Both the position numbers and the translations under genes were made by a program. From contig JAAWDM010000053.1 in the NCBI GenBank assembly GCA_022793795.1, forward strand, positions 1 to 64,000: a DNA stretch of 64,000 nt, in the 5' to 3' direction. Under the pieces are notes generated by a model. The model did not search any database and was not told the DNA's origin. It saw only the letters and a program-made list of their open reading frames with translations. Of this stretch, positions 46,605 through 55,661 are shown piece after piece; position 1 is the stretch's first letter, and every line of letters begins with the position of its first letter. The DNA comes from Bacillota bacterium (GTDB taxonomy: Bacteria > Bacillota > Clostridia > Peptostreptococcales > Anaerovoracaceae).

Positions 46605-48077
46605 CTATAGGGTTTTCGCCTTATCAGGCTGCCAGAAACTTCTGGTAAAGAGTAAGATGATGGCGTACATTTCTAATCTGCCAGCAATCATCAGGACTGT
46701 GAGAACCAGCTGTGAGAAGCCATTCCACATACCAAAATAGCCGGATGCGCCCACATCTCCAAGGGCCATGCCTGTGTTGGAAAAGATGCCTACTGCCGTG
46801 GATATGGTAGTTTCCATATCCAGATTATTCAGAGAAAGCAATAGTGTTCCTCCGATCAGAACGCCAAAATAGAGAAGGATGTGCATGGTAATGGAAGACG
46901 CCGTTGCAGCTGGCAGCGGTTTACCCTCCAGCATAATCGGCTTTACAGAATGAGGATGGATGCGTCTAAAAAATCCACGGCGAATCAGCTTTATCAGCAC
47001 CAGCACACGGATTACCTTCAAAGAACCAGTGGTGGAAGCTGAACAGCCGCCGACCAGCATGAGTAATAATAAAACGGCCTGGGTAAAGGACGGCCAGTTA
47101 GTATAGTCGCACACATAGTAACCGGAGGTGGAAATCACCGATATGACTTGGCATAGACCGTCTTTGACAGCTTGCCATAGACTGGAATAGGAACCAGACA
47201 ATTTCAATACGGCGGCAATCAATAGGGTAGCCATGGCAATAATAGCGAAAAATCCTTTCATCTCCATATTGCGAAAGGCCTCTTTCCATTTTTTCTTTAG
47301 AATCATGTAGTAAAGCAAGTAGCTTAGAGAAGATAAAACGGTAAAAATCAGAATCACAAAACGAGAGTAGTTTGCGTTTATCATCTCCAGATTTTCGTTT
47401 GTAACGATGAGTCCGCCGGTACTGATACTGCTTAAGGTGGCAGTCAGCGCGTTGAACCAATCCATAGGTCCAAGGAACAAAAGAACATACTCTGCCGCGG
47501 TAAAAAACATATAAATGGCGTAAAGATATTTTCCCGTATCGGAAATTTTAGCGCCAATTTTTTCGAAGGTAGGGCCAGGCGCTTCTGCAGAAGCAATGGA
47601 TTGTCCGCCAACTCCAAGAAGAGGAAAGATGGAGATGACTAGAATCAGGATTCCCATACCGCCTAGCCAGTGGCATACAGACCGCCAAAGCTGAAGGGCA
47701 TGAGGCATCAGATTAGTGTCCAATACCGTACAGCCTGTGGTAGTAAATCCAGCCACTGATTCAAAAAAGGAGCCAATAAAAGTAAAGCCACAGCCACTGA
47801 AATAGAAGGGGAACATACCGATAATAGAACAGTATACCCAGCTTAAAGATGCGATGAGAAAGCTCTCTTGCATTTTCAATTTCGTCTTATTGAATTTTAG
47901 TCGTGTCACAATCAAAAGACCTACAAAGATACAGACAATACTGGTAATAAGCAGCGGATAATAGGTAGTCCACTCACCATATAGCATGGCCGTAAAGATG
48001 CATGGAATCATGGCAAAACCTTCTATTAGTGTCAGCAAGCCAACCATTTTCATAATGACCGGATAATTTAAATGCAT
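46605..48077 (-). CDS. TrkH-family potassium uptake protein
   Basis: GFTTTGCTVLDTNLMPHALQLWRSVCHWLGGMGILILVISIFPLLGVGG; SISTGGLIVTNE. Confidence 0.95.
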   Translation of the reverse strand: MHLNYPVIMKMVGLLTLIEGFAMIPCIFTAMLYGEWTTYYPLLITSIVCIFVGLLIVTRLKFNKTKLKMQESFLIASLSWVYCSIIGMFPFYFSGCGFTFIGSFFESVAGFTTTGCTVLDTNLMPHALQLWRSVCHWLGGMGILILVISIFPLLGVGGQSIASAEAPGPTFEKIGAKISDTGKYLYAIYMFFTAAEYVLLFLGPMDWFNALTATLSSISTGGLIVTNENLEMINANYSRFVILIFTVLSSLSYLLYYMILKKKWKEAFRNMEMKGFFAIIAMATLLIAAVLKLSGSYSSLWQAVKDGLCQVISVISTSGYYVCDYTNWPSFTQAVLLLLMLVGGCSASTTGSLKVIRVLVLIKLIRRGFFRRIHPHSVKPIMLEGKPLPAATASSITMHILLYFGVLIGGTLLLSLNNLDMETTISTAVGIFSNTGMALGDVGASGYFGMWNGFSQLVLTVLMIAGRLEMYAIILLFTRSFWQPDKAKTL

Positions 48078-48092
48078 AGTAAACTCCTTTAT

Positions 48093-49562
48093 TTAATGAG
48101 TTCTATTGGAATTCCAATAATATTTGGAAAACAGCACCAACATGGTAAAGAGCTCCAGTCTGCCAAAGAGCATAAGGAAGGAACAGACTAACTTTGCTCC
48201 ACCTGACATGACAGAAAAATTCATGGTTGGGCCGAAGGTCTCAAATCCAGGTCCAATATTTCCCAGACAAGTAGCTGCTGCCGAAAAGCTGGACATGAAA
48301 TCAAATCCATCCAACGAAATCATCAAAAATCCTACTGCAAGTAAGAGCAGATAGGTAAATATGAAATTAGTGATATGGATCACCACATTATTGGAAAGTT
48401 CTCTGCGATTAAACATGACCTGAGCAATGCGATGGGGATGGAGCTTGATGGAGATTCCTCGGCGTACCAACTTCATGGAAATCAGAATACGAACGCATTT
48501 GATACCACCGCTGGTGGAGGAGGAACAACCTCCGATGAAGAACAGGGTAAACAGCGCCATCTTGGCAAAGGTAGGCCATAGATTGAAATCGTCAGTCATA
48601 TAGCCGGTAGTGGTCAAAACTGAGACTACCTGGAAAACCGTATCACGGAAGGTTTCTCCTATTCCCCCAGCATAGTCATATGCCATCAGACAGAGAAAAA
48701 TCCCTAAGCTGGCAATACCAATCACCGAAAAATAAAACCGGGATTCATCGTCTTTGAATATTCTGCGGAGACCGTCTCTGCGGGTCATATAGAATAAATT
48801 GAAGTTAACGCCAGCTAAAATCATAAACAGAATGATGACCCATTCTACATAAGGGCTGTTAAAATGACCAATGCTATCGTTATAACAAGAAAAACCGCCG
48901 GTTCCTACAGTGCCGAAGGTGTGGAGAACTGCATCGTACCAAGAGAGACCTCCTAGTTTTAACAGCAGAGTTTCTGTTACAGTCATGATAATGTAAATTA
49001 GATACAGATCCTTGGCCGTATCAGAGAATTTAGCTGTAATCTTATCCTTGGTAGGACCAGGGGTTTCTGCATTAGCTACCACCTGTCCGCTGATTCCCAA
49101 GGTAGGCAGCAGCGCCATGATGAATACTAAAATACCCATACCGCCTAGCCAGTGGGCTTCTGAACGCCAGAATAGGATAGAGCGGGGAAGGGATTCTATA
49201 TCGGTGAGAATTGAAGCGCCTGTGGTAGTAAAGCCAGAGCAGGACTCAAAAAAAGCATCGATGTAGTTTGGAATCGCCCCAGAAAGGAACATGGGAAGAG
49301 CCCCTAAAAGAGAGGAGAGTATCCAACTTAACGATACAACAAGAAACCCGTCTCTGGCCTTAATCTTGGACGGAGAAGGGTTTACAAATTTTATAATAAT
49401 AAGACCTGCGATCAAGCAAGGCATGATGACCATGAAAAAAGCTGATGCAGCATCTCTTTCGTTCATAGACAAAGCCATGATAAATGGAAAAGACATAGCG
49501 ATAACCAAAACGAAAAGCAAGTAGCCTTCAATTCTGATTAAATCCCGCAGCCGATTGCTCAT
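48093..49562 (-). CDS. TrkH-family potassium uptake protein (second paralog)
   Basis: SGFTTTGASILTDIESLPRSILFWRSEAHWLGGMGILVFIMALLPTLGISG; GTVGTGGFSCYNDSIG. Confidence 0.95.
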   Translation of the reverse strand: MSNRLRDLIRIEGYLLFVLVIAMSFPFIMALSMNERDAASAFFMVIMPCLIAGLIIIKFVNPSPSKIKARDGFLVVSLSWILSSLLGALPMFLSGAIPNYIDAFFESCSGFTTTGASILTDIESLPRSILFWRSEAHWLGGMGILVFIMALLPTLGISGQVVANAETPGPTKDKITAKFSDTAKDLYLIYIIMTVTETLLLKLGGLSWYDAVLHTFGTVGTGGFSCYNDSIGHFNSPYVEWVIILFMILAGVNFNLFYMTRRDGLRRIFKDDESRFYFSVIGIASLGIFLCLMAYDYAGGIGETFRDTVFQVVSVLTTTGYMTDDFNLWPTFAKMALFTLFFIGGCSSSTSGGIKCVRILISMKLVRRGISIKLHPHRIAQVMFNRRELSNNVVIHITNFIFTYLLLLAVGFLMISLDGFDFMSSFSAAATCLGNIGPGFETFGPTMNFSVMSGGAKLVCSFLMLFGRLELFTMLVLFSKYYWNSNRTH

Positions 49563-49574
49563 TTCATATCCTCC

Positions 49575-50933
49575 TTACAGGAAATGACGCTTCTTTCGAA
49601 GGAGTTTTTCCAGTTCTGCAATATCAGTGAGAAGACAAAAGATGATGACCTTATCGTCCTCTAATATTTTCGTATTTCCGCTAGGGATGATAACCTGTTG
49701 ACCTCGATGAATGGCAGCGATCAAAACTCCCTCTGGCAGATCCAAATCTTTAAGAGGAATGTCCACCAGTTTCATGCCAGGCACAGCGATGATTTCCATA
49801 ATCTCCGCCTGACCCTGAATCAGTAGGGAAGAAATGATTCTTTTGCTGCCCTGAATATAACGTAGAATGGTACTGGCTATAATATCCAGAGGATTTAAAG
49901 CCATATCGATACCCATTTTTTCCACCAGGTCTTTATAACTCTGGCGGCTGACTTTGGAAATAACATCCTCGATGCCTCGCTGTTTAGCCATTAGCGCTAA
50001 AAGCAGGTTTTCTTCGTCATAACCAGTTGCTGTGACGAAAGCGTCCATCTCGTCGATATTTTCCTCCTCCAAAAGGTTAGAATCAGTAGCGTCTCCGTGA
50101 AGGACCATCACATTGTCCAGATGGGTAGAAAGGTAATAACAGCGCTCCTTGCTGATTTCCACCACCTTGACGGCAGCGCCAAACTCGGCCAGCTTACCTG
50201 CCAGATAAAATCCGGTCTTACCGCCGCCGATGATCATAACCTTTTGCAAGTTGGTGTATTTACCCTTTTCATGAACCTTGCGGTGCAGTTCTAAAATTTC
50301 AGTCTTTTCACCAATAAGATAGAGGGTGTCTCCAGCATCAATGATGGTGTTTCCGTGAGGAATGATGATCTTTCCGTTGCGGGAGATAGCCACTACCAGC
50401 ATGTTTGGCAGCAGCGTTCTAACGTCGAACATGGAAAGGCCGATGAGGTACTTGGCCCTTTTTACGCTGAACTGAATCAGAGAAACTTTTCCGCTGGAAA
50501 AGATACCGTTATTTAGAGTGTATTTCTCCACCAGGTATTTATAGATTTCCAATGTGATGGCCAGGTCTGGATTGACTACATGATCGATATTCATATTGGC
50601 TTTGATGAAATCGATTTGATTCATGTGCTCTGGGTCCCGGACTCTGGCGATGACCTTGCTGCAGCCTAGTTTCTTGGCAAAACTTGCAATCACAATGTTT
50701 TTTTCATCGCTGCCAGTTACGGCCAGCAAAAAATCAAACTCTTCAATTCCGATTTTCTTTAACATATCGATTTGCTTGGCGTTTCCATGGACAGTCATTA
50801 CGTCCAAATGTTGGGATATTTTGTCCAACTTGGTCTCGTCTTTATCTATGATGGTAATGGCATGGTCGCCGCCTAGCAGGGCAGCTGCGACTTTAATGCC
50901 CAGTTTCCCTGCGCCGACAATGGCAATATTCAT
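49575..50933 (-). CDS. trkA: Trk system potassium uptake regulatory protein TrkA
   Basis: Two RCK units (MNIAIVGAGKLGIKVAAAL; VMIIGGGKTGFYLAGKLAE) each with TrkA-C; start MNIAIVG at 50933. Confidence 0.95.
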   Translation of the reverse strand: MNIAIVGAGKLGIKVAAALLGGDHAITIIDKDETKLDKISQHLDVMTVHGNAKQIDMLKKIGIEEFDFLLAVTGSDEKNIVIASFAKKLGCSKVIARVRDPEHMNQIDFIKANMNIDHVVNPDLAITLEIYKYLVEKYTLNNGIFSSGKVSLIQFSVKRAKYLIGLSMFDVRTLLPNMLVVAISRNGKIIIPHGNTIIDAGDTLYLIGEKTEILELHRKVHEKGKYTNLQKVMIIGGGKTGFYLAGKLAEFGAAVKVVEISKERCYYLSTHLDNVMVLHGDATDSNLLEEENIDEMDAFVTATGYDEENLLLALMAKQRGIEDVISKVSRQSYKDLVEKMGIDMALNPLDIIASTILRYIQGSKRIISSLLIQGQAEIMEIIAVPGMKLVDIPLKDLDLPEGVLIAAIHRGQQVIIPSGNTKILEDDKVIIFCLLTDIAELEKLLRKKRHFL

Positions 50934-51134
50934 TGATTTGCTCCTCACATTTCTGTTCTCATAGCGGATCCTTGCAAGACATATAACTCTGCCGAAAAAG
51001 GAACGCTAAGATATTGTTTATATTTTGTATTTGTTTTGCTTATGTTATTCTAACATATTTATTTTAATTTGCAAGTCCATGGGGGATGTTGTATAGTAAA
51101 AGTATATTCTAAATAGAACGAAAGGAAATTAGCA

Positions 51135-51740
51135 TTGAAAATTACCAGATTTGTAGGCGGCTCTTTAGAGAGCAATGGATATGTGATACGAGCGTATGAT
51201 GGTGGAGGCTGCTATATCATCGACCCAGGCTATGAACCCCAGAAGTTCATAAATTTTGTGAAGAAAGAGAGCCTAAAACCTCTAGGCGTTTTGCTGACCC
51301 ATCACCATCATGACCATGTGGGCGGAGCAGAGCGGATTGCAGATGAACTGTCTTGTCCCGTGATGATACATGCTACAGATGCCTTTGTCTATAAAGGGAA
51401 GGTGGATAGAGAACTTTTAGACGGAGATACCTTGGATTTGGATGGAGAGCTTCTGACGATTTTTCACACACCAGGCCATACAGCCGGCTCTATCTGTATT
51501 TTATCTGAAAAAAGTAAGGTGGTATTCAGCGGAGATACCATATTCGATACGGATTTAGGCAGAACCGATCTCGTCGACGGGTCACCCAAAGATATGATAG
51601 AAAGCTGCTGCAAGGTCATCGATACCTGGTCTAATGAATATACGGTCTATCCAGGTCATGACGGCAGCGCTACCATGAAACAGATTCGGAAATATAATCA
51701 AGAGTTTTTAGATTGCCTGACCATGGGGAAAAAGAGATGA
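51135..51740 (+). CDS. MBL-fold hydrolase (glyoxalase II-like)
   Basis: LLTHHHHDHVGGAERI; FHTPGHTAGSICIL; SGDTIFDTDLGRTDL; YPGHDG. Confidence 0.92.
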   Translation: MKITRFVGGSLESNGYVIRAYDGGGCYIIDPGYEPQKFINFVKKESLKPLGVLLTHHHHDHVGGAERIADELSCPVMIHATDAFVYKGKVDRELLDGDTLDLDGELLTIFHTPGHTAGSICILSEKSKVVFSGDTIFDTDLGRTDLVDGSPKDMIESCCKVIDTWSNEYTVYPGHDGSATMKQIRKYNQEFLDCLTMGKKR

Positions 51741-52681
51741 AAGATGATAAGATTCAACTAATCGCATTGGACTTGGATGGAACCACTCTGACCAGGGGGC
51801 ATATTACAAGGAGAACCAGGCGAGCCCTGGAAAAAGCCATAGAAGCAGGGGTTTCTGTAGTTGTGGCCACGGGACGGGCTTATGTGGCCCTGCCAAATGA
51901 TGTATTTCGCATCAAGGGCCTTCGATATGTGATGAATTCCAACGGCGCTCAGATTACGGACCTAACCACAGGACAGATTATCTATGAAAATCATATTAAT
52001 AAAGGGTCTTTGGAAAAGGTGCTGGCCCTGTTTCGTCAGCTCCAGCCGTCCATTGAAGTGTTTACCGACGGCAACGCTTACATAGATAAAAGCATCTATG
52101 AGGATTTAAAATGCCAGGATTCCGTCTATGCAGCATATATGAGCAGGGATTATGTGCTCCGAACCAGAAAGCCGGTGGAACATATTTTGGACTTCATGGA
52201 AGCCCATATTTCCCGTATCGAAAATATTAATGTAGAATTTGAAAATTTAGAGGAAAAGGCCAGAATGAAAGTGGTATTGGAGCAGATTCCAGGGGTAACG
52301 ATTACCTCATCCATGACCCATAATTTGGAAATTGGCGGTCAGACTACCAGTAAGGCCAGCGGTCTTGTTTATCTGTGCCAGCTGATGGGATTTGCCATGG
52401 AAAAAGTCATGGCCTGTGGGGATAGCCCCAACGATATGGCTATGCTGCGGGAGGCCGGTTTCTCCATCGCCATGGGAAATGGAGAACAAGAAGTAAAGGA
52501 TATGGCAGACTTTGTGGCTCCCGCCAACGAGGAGGAAGGCGTGGCATATTGTGTGGAGCGGTTTGTACTTGGGAAAAATCGGCCAGCCTGGCAGCTCATG
52601 ATGCTAAAAAGAAAAAACCTGGCGGCATGGAAGTTGCGCCGTGGCTTGCACAGGTTCGTCGGTCCTTTGAAGAGAAGATAG
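51737..52681 (+). CDS. HAD-superfamily Cof-type hydrolase
   Basis: LIALDLDGTTLTRGHIT; TTSKASGL; VMACGDSPNDMAML. Confidence 0.95.
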   Translation: MKDDKIQLIALDLDGTTLTRGHITRRTRRALEKAIEAGVSVVVATGRAYVALPNDVFRIKGLRYVMNSNGAQITDLTTGQIIYENHINKGSLEKVLALFRQLQPSIEVFTDGNAYIDKSIYEDLKCQDSVYAAYMSRDYVLRTRKPVEHILDFMEAHISRIENINVEFENLEEKARMKVVLEQIPGVTITSSMTHNLEIGGQTTSKASGLVYLCQLMGFAMEKVMACGDSPNDMAMLREAGFSIAMGNGEQEVKDMADFVAPANEEEGVAYCVERFVLGKNRPAWQLMMLKRKNLAAWKLRRGLHRFVGPLKRR

Positions 52682-52715
52682 GAATAAAATATTTACATAA
52701 ATTTACAAAAATATC

Positions 52716-52744
52716 TTGACAAATACATTATTTTACTGTAAATT
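52716..52744 (+). promoter_or_regulatory. Putative sigmaA promoter of yraN-comM-dprA
   Basis: TTGACA (52716-52721), 17-bp spacer, TAAATT (52739-52744). Confidence 0.6.
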
Positions 52745-52792
52745 TAAGTAAACGTGGTTCTCTCGCTGAAGTGGAAACAAAGGGAGAGAAAA

Positions 52793-53143
52793 ATGATAGA
52801 GAAAAGAAACAGTTATAAGAGAGCGCTTGGAATCCTGGGGGAGGAATTGGCCGCAGGATTTTTGGATGTACAGGGCTATAAACTGGTGGAGCGGAATTAT
52901 CGCTGTCCTTATGGGGAGATAGACTTGATTGTACAGAAAGACGAGGCGCTTTTTTTCGTGGAGGTAAAGACTAGAACTGGAGAGAAATACGGCAGTCCGG
53001 CAGAAGGGGTAAATGTGCAGAAGCAGGAGAAGATCAGGCGAGCAGCTGTTTATTATCTGACAACCAGAAAAACCTTTGGAAAGAGGATAGGGTTTCAGGT
53101 GATTGGAATTCAAATCCAACAAATTGTCAATATGGAAGGCTAG
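52793..53143 (+). CDS. YraN-family (UPF0102) endonuclease-like protein
   Basis: RALGILGEELAAGFLDVQGYKLVERNYRCPYGEIDLIVQKDEALFFVEVKTR. Confidence 0.93.
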   Translation: MIEKRNSYKRALGILGEELAAGFLDVQGYKLVERNYRCPYGEIDLIVQKDEALFFVEVKTRTGEKYGSPAEGVNVQKQEKIRRAAVYYLTTRKTFGKRIGFQVIGIQIQQIVNMEG

Positions 53144-53152
53144 GCGGCGGTC

Positions 53153-54715
53153 ATGTTTGGAAAAATTGTGACAGCAGCCTATAGCGGCATTGAAGGAAAA
53201 ATTGTGACAGTGGAAGTGGATATCGCCATGGGGCTGCCTTCTCTCTATGTGGTAGGACTGGGGGATACGGCTATCAAAGAGGCAGGTCCCAGGGTAAAAA
53301 GCGCCATACGGAACAGTGGGTATCCTTATCCAGACCGGCGGGTGGTCATCAATCTGGCGCCTGCCTATATTCATAAAAAAGGAAGTCACTTCGATTTAGC
53401 CATGGCGGTGGGGATTTTGAAGGCGTCAGGAGTGTTAAAAGAGAAGAAGGGCCAGTCCGTGGAGAAAAGCGGTTTTATAGGAGAACTGAGGCTGAATGGA
53501 GGCTTGTCGCCAGTGAAAGGGGTGCTGCCCATGGTACGCGCCATGGCTGGCGATGTAAAGCGTATTTTTTTGCCGAAAGAAAACTACAGAGAAGGACTGC
53601 TTGCTGAGGAGGCATGTCATGTGACATTGGTTCCGGCAGGTTCTCTGAAAGAGGTTATAGATGTTTTAGAGGGAAAGAAAGAATTGCATATGAGGAAAAT
53701 ATCCTGTATGAAGGAGGACGTGTCAGTGGAAGCGACGGAGCCTGCCGTAGATTTTGCCGATGTAAAGGGGCAGTGGGCTGCCAAGGAAGCCATTGCTGTG
53801 GCAGTTTGCGGCGGCCATAGTTTGCTTCTCATAGGACCGCCGGGAGCAGGAAAAACCATGGTTGCCAGAAGGATTCCTACTATTTTACCGGACATGAGCC
53901 CGAAGGAACAGTTGGAAACCACCATGATTTATTCGGTGGTAGGTCTTTTGGATGAGGAAAAGCCACTGGTGAGAAAACGACCTTTTTGCATGGCAGATGA
54001 TAGAACCACCAGAGCGGGCCTGCTGGGCGGCGGCACGGCGCCTTATCCGGGACTGGTTTCCCTGGCCCATAACGGTGTGTTGTTTATCGATGAATTTTTG
54101 CAATTAGAACGAGAAAAAATAGATGGACTTAGGGTACCTATGGAGGAAGGACAGGTGGAGATGATACGGAAGGGCAAGCGGTATGGATTTCCTGCTGACT
54201 TTATACTGATTGGGGCAACAAATCCCTGTCGATGCGGATATTATGGGGACAGTCGACATACCTGTACCTGTACCAAGACTCAAATCGATCAGTATCAGAG
54301 CAGGCTTTCTGGCCCTGTGGCAGATAGAATCGATATGTTTTTGCAGATTTATCCAGTGGATTTTGCTACCCTACAGGAAGAAGAAAGAGGCAGTTCCAAA
54401 GTCCTTCGAGAAAAGGTGGTGAGAGGACGGGCCATGCAGCGGGAGCGGTTTTCAGGTAGTGCCATTTCTCACAATAGTCAGATGGAGGAACGGCATATTA
54501 AGGCCTTTTGCCCCATGGAATCTGCAGAAGTCAGGTTCTTAGAAGAAATTTGCAGGAAATATAGCATCAGCACCAGACGGTATCTAAAGCTGATTCGAGT
54601 AGGACGAACCATTGCAGATATCGAGGGCAGTCAAAGAATTTCCATGGGCCATCTGGCTGCTGCATTTCGATATGTTATGACATTTCAGGACAGAGAGGAA
54701 CAGGGGGAATTATAA
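53153..54715 (+). CDS. YifB/ComM-family Mg-chelatase-like AAA+ ATPase
   Basis: N-terminal Lon-like ITVEVDIAMGLPSLYVVGLGDTAIKEA; LLIGPPGAGKTMVARRIPTILP; GATNPCRCGYYGD. Confidence 0.95.
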   Translation: MFGKIVTAAYSGIEGKIVTVEVDIAMGLPSLYVVGLGDTAIKEAGPRVKSAIRNSGYPYPDRRVVINLAPAYIHKKGSHFDLAMAVGILKASGVLKEKKGQSVEKSGFIGELRLNGGLSPVKGVLPMVRAMAGDVKRIFLPKENYREGLLAEEACHVTLVPAGSLKEVIDVLEGKKELHMRKISCMKEDVSVEATEPAVDFADVKGQWAAKEAIAVAVCGGHSLLLIGPPGAGKTMVARRIPTILPDMSPKEQLETTMIYSVVGLLDEEKPLVRKRPFCMADDRTTRAGLLGGGTAPYPGLVSLAHNGVLFIDEFLQLEREKIDGLRVPMEEGQVEMIRKGKRYGFPADFILIGATNPCRCGYYGDSRHTCTCTKTQIDQYQSRLSGPVADRIDMFLQIYPVDFATLQEEERGSSKVLREKVVRGRAMQRERFSGSAISHNSQMEERHIKAFCPMESAEVRFLEEICRKYSISTRRYLKLIRVGRTIADIEGSQRISMGHLAAAFRYVMTFQDREEQGEL

Positions 54716-55578
54716 TGGGAGGTATTTATACCGTTGAGCAGACAGAGCCAGCCTATCCGGAAAATCTGCTACAGGTCTATAGACCCCCAGAAAGGCTTTA
54801 CTGTTTGGGAGATGTGGACCTCTTAAAAAGTCCTTTTACTACAGCGGTGGTGGGTTCCAGAAAATGCAGCGAGTATGGGAAACAGACGGCCATGGCTATC
54901 GGCAAAGCGTGTAGCCTTGGCAATGTTACAGTAGTCAGCGGTATGGCTAAGGGAATCGACCGCTTTGCTCACTTGGGCGCCCTCCGTCATGGGGGCAAAA
55001 CCATAGCTGTGCTGGGCTGTGGTGTAGATGTATGTTATCCTACTGAAAACAGAAAGATATATGAAGAGATACAAGAAGTGGGATTGATCATTTCTGAATA
55101 CCCACCAGGGACAGAACCAAGACCCTATATGTTTCCACAACGAAACCGGCTGATTGCAGGACTTTCCCAAGCAGTAGTCGTAGTAGAAGCTGGACCAAAT
55201 AGCGGAGCCCTCATCACTGCAGAACTGGGAGAAACGTTGGGAAAGCTGGTCTATAGCGTTCCGGGAAACATTACAAATCCGTGGAGTCTGGGAACCAATA
55301 AGTTAATTGCCGACGGTGCGTTGCCGCTGGTGGTCATTGAGGATTTAATCCGGCAGTTAGGAGGTAAATCAGTATTAAATACAGGAGAAAGGGAAAAACT
55401 TAGCCAGACAGAAGAAATCGTATTACAGATTTTACAAGAGGAGGGAGAGATTTCTTTGGAGGCTCTTTGTGAAAAAATGGTGAAGAATCCGGTAGAAATG
55501 AATGGAATCGTTATGATTTTGGAGATGAAAGGGTTCCTTACCACTAATTTTGGAAAAATTTTTATTGCAAATTTTTAA
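54715..55578 (+). CDS. dprA: DNA-processing protein DprA
   Basis: AVVGSRKCSEYGKQTA; VSGMAKGIDRFAHLGAL; FPQRNRLIAGLSQAVVVVEAGPNSGALITA. Confidence 0.96.
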   Translation: MGGIYTVEQTEPAYPENLLQVYRPPERLYCLGDVDLLKSPFTTAVVGSRKCSEYGKQTAMAIGKACSLGNVTVVSGMAKGIDRFAHLGALRHGGKTIAVLGCGVDVCYPTENRKIYEEIQEVGLIISEYPPGTEPRPYMFPQRNRLIAGLSQAVVVVEAGPNSGALITAELGETLGKLVYSVPGNITNPWSLGTNKLIADGALPLVVIEDLIRQLGGKSVLNTGEREKLSQTEEIVLQILQEEGEISLEALCEKMVKNPVEMNGIVMILEMKGFLTTNFGKIFIANF

Positions 55579-55661
55579 AAAAGGTTCTATTATTATTGTC
55601 TATAAGCATGTTCTATGGGTGGAGAGTATTGAGAGCCATGGGACATAACTGAGGAGGAAGT

